A DNA stretch of 64,000 nt from Sthenelais limicola (lineage: Eukaryota; Annelida; Polychaeta; Phyllodocida; Sigalionidae), in assembly GCA_942159475.1 (NCBI GenBank), contig OW804095.1, positions 55,332,773 through 55,396,772 on the forward strand. Reading direction: 5' to 3'. This document shows positions 52,501 to 61,500 of this stretch, piece by piece. Under the pieces are notes generated by a model. The model saw only the letters and a list, made by a program, of their open reading frames with translations, was not told the origin of the DNA and did not search any database. Numbering within the stretch: position 1 is the first letter of the stretch; each line of letters begins with the position of its first letter. A program made the translations under genes and the position numbers.

Positions 52501-55500
52501 AACTTCTGATGATAACCCTTCTTCTTTATTCTTAACATCCCCACTAACATTATAATTTAAAAGTGTAAACGCACTGGGCGAATAGAGCAGATAAAGGAGA
52601 GGGACAACATGTGTTCAATTTCTGCAGAGCATTACCGAGTGTTCCTTCCGTCTGTTAACTTTACGAAATTGGTGTGTTTTGGGAGTGGGTGATGAAAATG
52701 TGCTCATGAAACATTTGTGGGGCTTTAAACACCAGTGCAGTTTGCAATTTCATATACGAACAAAGAGTTGATTTCTGCTAAACGCACGCCGTGCAGCAGT
52801 GTAGTTGAGATTCTTCTGTTCACTCTATCGAAGTAAATCATCTTAATGCTTATGATATGCTTCGCTTTGGTCGATAATATTGACATTTTTTTTGTGGTGA
52901 TTTACACTACACCGTTAGAAATATATTGCACTGGAACGGAGGATTTATTTTATCTTTCATTGAGACTACTTACTTCACCATTGGTATTCAATAGAGGTGA
53001 TTGATATGCATTTTGAGATTCATGGTAAATTTAACGAGCTGGATGACTGTACGAGGAAAAACGTTTGTGTGTCCAAAGTCAATTGATTAGTTCCAATATA
53101 GAACATGCAGTATATTGGTTCATCGTGGATTGAAACAGGAGAGGAACGCCTTGATTGCGATGGTTTTGTGAACAAAGAACAAATTGATACAATCAAATTA
53201 GTTACCACATATTATAAACGTAGTTAATTGATCCAACAATCATCAATGGATATAGTATTCCACATAGCATTGATCCATCGACGGAATTCGCGGATGTATT
53301 TGTGTCCAGTGAGCCCTCTCATATGTGGATGCAATAAAAGCAATACGTAATAGGAGGCTGGAGAGAAAAGCAGCACAACTAGTTTCATATAAATGATAAT
53401 TTAGATTTAAAATATCACTAAATACGGAGTTTGGTGTGGAGGAGCCAGTTTTAACCGCCAATGTCCTCCTAAGATTGTGAGGCCAGCATTGCCATAGACA
53501 TTTGTATATTACACACATTGCACTCCCCTCTCACCACTACCCATAGGTAGAGCCACTGAACTTCCTAACCGAACCCCACGTAGTTCATGTGTGCCCCCAC
53601 ATAGTGTCACTAAATACATCTGATTTAGATCTCATAGCTGCTTGTAGTGATATTGATGCTTCTGTAGCTGATTATACAAACAAGGCCAATGATAATTTTC
53701 AAGGCATATATTCATAATTTTTGCACAGCAAAGATGTTAAGGCCCCCCGTACAATAATCACATGGTTGTGATCATTGTCATATGCATACATAATATATAT
53801 ATGTACGTATTATGTCTTTCTACCTTATAACATCACTGCTTTTGCAAGCTCAACTCAGATATTTGATATACCAGAGTTCTTGCATAAACTCCACGAGTCC
53901 TCTTTAAATGTGTTTTTCTCCTCTCGTTCGTTTGCCACCGCCACACAACAGTGAAGGGTAAAGATGAGTGGGAACTCGGAATCCCACCTCTGTTACTACA
54001 TCATATATTGTGCTATATATATTAACCTTACAACTTTTACATATTTACCTATTCTACTCACTGACAAGCAAACACTGGCTTTTGTCATTGTTTGGGATGT
54101 ACAGCTTGATTTGGTTCTTATTCAGAGTGATTATAAATGTATTTGGCTGAATCTTCTTAAAAGACTAATGTAAAATAATGTTTAATCTATAATTGTTTGC
54201 TCTTGTCTCTTTCGATGTTAAGAAACTATTTCTAACATACTCTCAATAATTAATTGGTTGGTGTGTTGTGCTGTACTCACACTACGCCGTGTGTGTAAGC
54301 AAATGATCCAATCTAAATCCTAATGTAAACAATGCATGTTCAGTCGGAACTCACTCGATATATCGATATCTTAGAACATGCAGGACAAAGCTCATTCTTT
54401 TTATTTAGGATTTGTGAGCAGCATGTATTGGGTGTGTGACTTGCTTCTCGGTTCAGTCAGTTTTCTTAAAAGTGAGCTAGAGCCATACATCGTATGCATG
54501 TCTTGAAAATCATGATCTCATTTCTTAGCATCATTTTGGTTCAATTCTTCTGGTTAATTAACGAGAAGTAAATTGAATGTTTATGGAAATAGCATTAGGG
54601 AAATAGGCCAGTCTGCAAAGTGTTTAATGAAAATCAACGAGGAGAAAATTTTGTAGTCCAGTTTGTCTACTTTGATACAATATATTTAACTCAATAAATG
54701 CAGCCAAATGTCATTTTTGATATATACAAAAGAACTAATATACGATAAGACAGAAACATATATGTTGATATATATTGCATGTTCGTGCCCTGTTAACCAA
54801 GCATGATTGAATTCCGTATCCCAGAATCCTCCTCATCCTCCATCACTTGAGTATGTGTCCCCAAAGCACCAATGCACGGCTTCCCCTCGCTGACCTTCAC
54901 TCTCTGTGTGCCCTTCTCTGCCTTTAATACAGTTCTCTAAGGATTTAACTATATGTCATAAACTTGCTGTTGTTCATCCATTCTCTCCACCTCTCTAGGA
55001 AACTTATAATAGATAATTTCTGGATATATATGCAATAGTCGAAAAGCTGACAAAGATATCCTTTCCACAGCATTATAATCATACATGATTAGCCGACTAC
55101 ATATTATATCATATGGAACATCAATCACTACAATCCATCGAATGTTCAACAACATGAAACATGAGCATTAATCATGAATAACCACGAGACATTACTCATG
55201 GAACTTCCGAAAAGGAAAACGCGATTCTATAAACGCCGGACACAAAACTATAGTGTACAACAAGGTCATGAACAGTGGCCTGACAGAAAGAGTAAAATAG
55301 GAACCTAGTTTGTCCGAGATAGTGCCTAGAGTGTATCAAAAATAGCCATCAATGAAACCAAATTATGTAGCCTGGATATGATTCACTTTCTCTTCACTGT
55401 GTTTATTCATCCTAGCACACATTAGAGTACTAACTCAAGAATTCGTCTATGCACCTTGTATAGAATCACAACGGTTTAACACTGATCTGAAGCTTTCGTC

Positions 55501-58500
55501 ACAGTTGATTCTTGTTTTCCCATGAAAATTTAGCCTTTGTTTCAGAGGCCTTGCATTTGAATAGATTGTATTAACTAACCATCTAACCCGTCCTCCAACG
55601 AATATGTTTCAAGTATGCTCGTCAAGACTTACCGTTCATCTTCTATTCATAAGGAATAATTTATATAACCTGACTGATAATGCTTTGCATAAGCGCATCG
55701 TTGATTGTCGGCAGTGTTCTTGACGCCGAAGCAGGCATTATGATAAATTAGTGGGTCAATTCCCACAGAAAATAGGCATTAGTCAATCTGTATGCCTTTC
55801 TAGTAAATATTCCCATGTTCAGGACATTGTTTATATAAAAAAAAAAGATATTCAAATAAAGATTTCTTCCTATAAACTACTTCTCACATTTAAAAAAATA
55901 TGGCACACAGAATTTGTTCCTCAAGACACTTTATTATTTTTAACAACTCACTCTGTAATTGATTAAGATTGTCCACCTCAAAACTCCCTTACCACCCTAA
56001 CACAAACACATAAAACTTTGTCCCCGACCTTAGGTGCTATACATTGAAGGCAAGATATTAATTTTGTTATTTTGTATCTTAAACATGTTTTCCAATATGT
56101 ACCGTATGCACTGATGTTTTCCCCTGATTTCTAGGTGGAACCAGTTGGACATTGCCATTGTCATATTATCTATTATTGGAATTGTGCTTGAGGAAATGAA
56201 ATCTAATGTTATTCCTATCAATCCGACTATAATCCGTGTAATGCGGGTGCTTCGAATAGCCAGAGGTAAGAAGAAATTAAAGACTTCTAAAACTTTAATT
56301 TGACTTAAGCATTCCACATGAAAACAAATATAATGTAAATTAAGCTATTGGTACCGTGAAACAGATGGTGGCTATTATATGACTTTGGCATGTTTTTGTC
56401 AGACTATCTATACCGCAGTTCCTAAATGATTAAATGTAATTGTCAGTTGTCTCCTTACTCATGAATTATCCATTTCAGTCCTCAAATTGCTCAAAATGGC
56501 GAAGGGTATACGAGCCCTTCTGGACACGGTTGTCCAGGCGCTCCCACAAGTTGGAAACTTGGGACTACTGTTCTTCTTGCTATTCTTCATATTTGCCGCA
56601 CTAGGCGTGGAGCTGTTCGGCCGATTAGGTGAGGTTTTCTCCGGCATGAATCTCTCATGTTACAGTTTAGATATATATATATATAATAGTATGCTCTTTT
56701 ATCATATTGTGTTGTTCAAGATGTTTCAAAATATGCATTCATAATGAAAAACTATTCATTTTCGCCGGACTTTCGATTGTGTTATGCTGCTTACCACTGT
56801 TACAATCGAACTTAAATCTAAAACCCGGGTTTCACTGAGCAGACTAAAGATTGGCCGGGTCTCTTTGGGGCCCAAGAGACGATTGGACGCGGCCAATCTT
56901 GACACATGAAAAGACTGGTCAGCTGCTAGGTGGTGATGCGTGTCCACTAGCTGTGTCCACTATCTGGACCCTAACAAGCGAGTCTGCGTCCCATTTACTA
57001 GACTGGAAAAACAGTTCAATGTACCCCCAGACTTTAGAAGTCAGACACCATACCTCATAACACCAAATCTCTTTTCTCCATTGCAGAATGCTCGGTAGAT
57101 CATCCGTGTGAGGGCCTGGGCAAACATGCCCACTTCCAAAATTTCGGCATGGCCTTTCTGACTTTATTCCGTGTTGCCACTGGTGATAACTGGAATGGAA
57201 TTATGAAAGATACTCTACGGGAGGATTGCGATCCTTCAGATAACTGTGTCCGAAATTGCTGTGTTAGTCCAATCATTGCACCAGTCTTCTTCGTCGTTTT
57301 CGTGCTTATGGCACAGTTCGTTCTTGTGAACGTCGTGGTCGCTGTTCTCATGAGGCACCTTGAGGTAAGTGTTTTGAACTCTCATACATGAGAGCTTACG
57401 GATAAATTAATTATCTTTTTGCAGAATGCTAAGTTATATCACAAGTATTGAAATTTCAACAACTTATTAACTAATTATATTATATCATTCGGGACTTCTT
57501 AATATCTAGATCTTGAATTTCAAATATAGATATGTATTGATAAGCGTAATTTAAATGATTCCCGTTTAACTGTCGAAATATGTAATCATTAAATAATGTG
57601 ACTTTTAATTAAAACGATGAATTGTTAAGAATTTCTAGCTATAGGTTACCACGTAAATTAGAGTTTTACCACTTCTTATATTACACTTTTAGCATATTTT
57701 AGAGTATAAGTTTGATAGCACATTGGAACCTCTTCTATAATTACCATATCAAAGCGAGTTTTCACTAAGTATTATTTGACGTGAATCCGTTAAGACTTTA
57801 AGATTTATCTTTATCTTTTTACTCTTGCCATTCACATTTGAATCCTTCGGCACATTTTCCTATGCACAGTTAGAGTATTTTAGACAGCACCTAAGTTCTG
57901 TTTTTTGGAATTTTGAGAGAGTACTTACCTCAACCATCAAAGTTTTAAATCTTCATTTAAACCTATATGCAGGCTTTATGAACAGATCTACCATTCACCC
58001 AAATGAACATTGGTTTTTCATGAAAAACATTATACACGGCCTATAGAACATTATTTGGCAACAAATAATCAACTTGCTTTTCCCTCCCCCACCTCTTTCT
58101 TTGGTTATATATTACCCCAGCGCGGTATTGGCAGTTAACCATTTTAGCTTCTATTCTGAAGATATAGAAATGATTCGAAAGATATGAAAGAAAGTGGTAC
58201 GTCATTTGATGTCTTGCTATCTGAATAAGTTTCTGAAAGAAAACATCTCGACTGGTGTTATATCAATATAGGAGTCGCACAAATCGATGGACGATGATGC
58301 GGAGCTAGAAGCTGAAATCCAGCGGGAGATAGAAGAGGAGGCTCGCCTAAAGGCAGAACAAGAGGCGGCAGCCCTGCGAGAAAAAGAGGATGTAAGTCTG
58401 AAACCAGCGGGCCCCCATCCATTGACCTGAAACCCAATATTCCATTTCTACTACCCACCCACCCACTCCTCGTATTCTACTCCTCCCCGCTTATACCACC

Positions 58501-61500
58501 TCCCTTTCCCTTCTCCTCCTTTCCTTCCTTCTCAATTTCCATTTTTCAGGAAAAAAAGAACCAGTCAATATGATTCACACGGTCACGTAAAGCGCCAAAA
58601 CACTTCCTTGTAACTGTGACGTCACACACTAGGATGATACAGCTTATCATCCGTCACTTGTATCTCATAACATCATCAACACCATCCACCACGATCACGA
58701 TGGTCACACAATGTCACTTTCACCTGCATATATGTAATCATAATTTGGGTATCAATCATCGTGGGTATAAATGTTTATTTTTTTCACGCAGGTCAGCTTT
58801 AGATGAACATATTCTGTACATTATATTCTGTACATTATTTTGCGTTATTCAAGGACAGCATGTGCATGCTTATTATCTTAGAAATTTCAATAACCGCTGG
58901 GAGTTTCACAGGACATTCCGAAGAGTTATAATTATAATGCTAGTCATGTCCATGAGCATTCGCTGCGTTGAAAGGTGAATGCAGTGGCCTGAAGGTCTCA
59001 TTTGATACTAGCTACCACTTCGCTGGAATAACCTGTCAGGCACCTGGCAAAATTTAAAATATTGTAACATAATTGTTATAAACACCTCATTCGCGTTCGG
59101 TTGGAATTATTTGTGTTTTCGTTGCTTTTGAATGGTTCCTCGACCCCGGAGACTTATTAGTAACCGAGTACCGTTTGGCTGCTCCACGCTTTGCTTCTTT
59201 GGAAATCAAAGTCTGGGTCACCAAATCGAGTAAAGAGATATGTGGACACATACTTAAAGGGAGGCATACGCCCTGGAACTATTTTCAAGTGATTTCTTGG
59301 GTTTGGATTTATTTTATTTTCTATTCACACCGTTTGTTCACTACTTAAACACCAAGGCACACTGCCTGATCACAAACCACTTTTGGTGGTCGACACGCAG
59401 TGGCCTTTCTTTGCATGGAAAAATGATTCACTCTCACGACGGATTCCACTTTTGTACGGTCAAAACAGCGGAGGAGATAGGATGTGTAAGCCATGCAAAT
59501 ACACTCACAATTCTTTTGAATTCTTAAGAGATAGGTGTGCTACTGCCTTAGGTCTAGATGGGCAAGGTTTTCTTCTAATAAGTGGTTCCGAGTTTAAGTT
59601 AATGAAATTATTATTATTCCTGTGCCAATCTAAAGGACGGCGAAGAAGAAAAGAAGGCCAACGAAAAGTTATTAGCCGAGGGAGGCCAATCAGAGGGCAA
59701 CTGGTGTGAAGAAGAAGGGGTGAGACAAGACTTACAAAATATCTTTGGTTTTTCTCGCATTCGGAGGAAGTTTCTATGTGATTTTTACATTCTTCTCTCA
59801 CTTCTACCACTACATCTTCTCACCCCATGTGTTCTATCGCATTTGGGCTAACTGCGGCACAATTTGGTTCGTTGGCACACGGTTTCAATGAAGTGCATAC
59901 GTTTCTGGGCGTAGGACACTAGCTAAACGTGTACAGTCTATATGAGAGCATTTACAGTTCAGTAACTTTCTAGATTAAACATTCAGTACAGGCTTTTAAC
60001 TTTCGGGACCTAGATGTATTGTTGTGATAATTGAAATAGTGTCGCAGTCCTAGGTATCATGCATACATTGCCATGCCATGCTGGATATATCATGTATAGC
60101 ATTTGGCATGACACAGTGTTCATTCAGGAAAGGTTGACAAAGGTTGGTTTGGTGTTAATTAATTAAAAAAATGTAATTAGCAAACATGCACTTTGGAAAA
60201 TACCGTAATTTTATCAGTGTTAGGTAATGTTATAAGAAATAAGAGTTAGCAATGATGAGTAAACGTTTGCATATAACTCCAACCCGTTTGTTCTGTGATG
60301 CAAGTACTGTTACAGGAGCATTATTAAGCTCCCTCGTCAATGTCAATGGTGTACAGCAAATACGCCAAATCTTCCCGAACAGGTTCCTTTGAATTTCCTA
60401 CCGTTTGAACTGTCCCTTAGCAGTACACAACATGCTTCGGATTTCTTTGTATTATATTAACAACCTCTTAATCATTCGATTAAATTGATATTGAACATTG
60501 AAATATTGTAATCTCCATCTAGGATTCGCAATTAGCATATCGATTTTATGACATCAAATATCTGTAAACATATTGTTCATAGCATTCTTTCTGGCACCTC
60601 ATAATATTAGCCCTGATGCAATGTTGTATATTATTTTCATTTAGAACGCTTACAACGATTCCTTTTTGGATGAGGCAGCCAAACGAAAAGCCTTATCCAA
60701 GCAGACGTCGCTTCCTCCGAACTTCTGCTTCAACGTACGACCTCCGAGTCCTGATCCTAGTTGCCTGGAGGATGACATTTATGGTATGTAATTAGTTGTA
60801 ATCATAATTATAATTATCATTTATATATCATATGTATTCAACTTTGTTTCTATCACATGTTAGTGTTCAACGTATATTCATAAATGTCTTACTCTGAATG
60901 ATTAATTTGAGTGAAACGTAGATCATATATCTTCAGTGCATGATTTCTTTATTATTTTTCCTTATAATCTAGCTTCGTTTAGGTTCTCTGTTTTATTTGA
61001 ACGTTGTGTTGATGTTAATATTATTTGAATTGTCACTGACATAAGTAATATATTGTTTTTAGTTATATTGTAGACTGTATGCTTGGATTTTTACACTAAA
61101 TGTAATTAGACTGAGATTAGACCTGGATGATGTCTAATCTCAGAGAACATTTTACAAAGATGGTAGAGTAGATGTAATGTGTCTATACCAATTTTTACAG
61201 CTTTAAAAGGCCCCTATCCAGTGGGTCTAGACATTGACCATTTCCATCAGACTCTTATAGGTTTGTCAACACACTCATTGAACAACCATATTTCTAAAGT
61301 AGATTTTCATTAACCTATTTAAACAACCAGGGTGTGGTCGGAGGTATTTTTTCAGACAGTATTTCCGATGAATTTATGTGATAGAAAAAATGACAAAAAT
61401 ATCAAATTACTGCATGAATTAGTAGGTAGTAGTAGTAGTAGATAAAATAGATATATTATAACAAAGACGAATACACAATTGGGAGAGCAAGGGTATTTAG

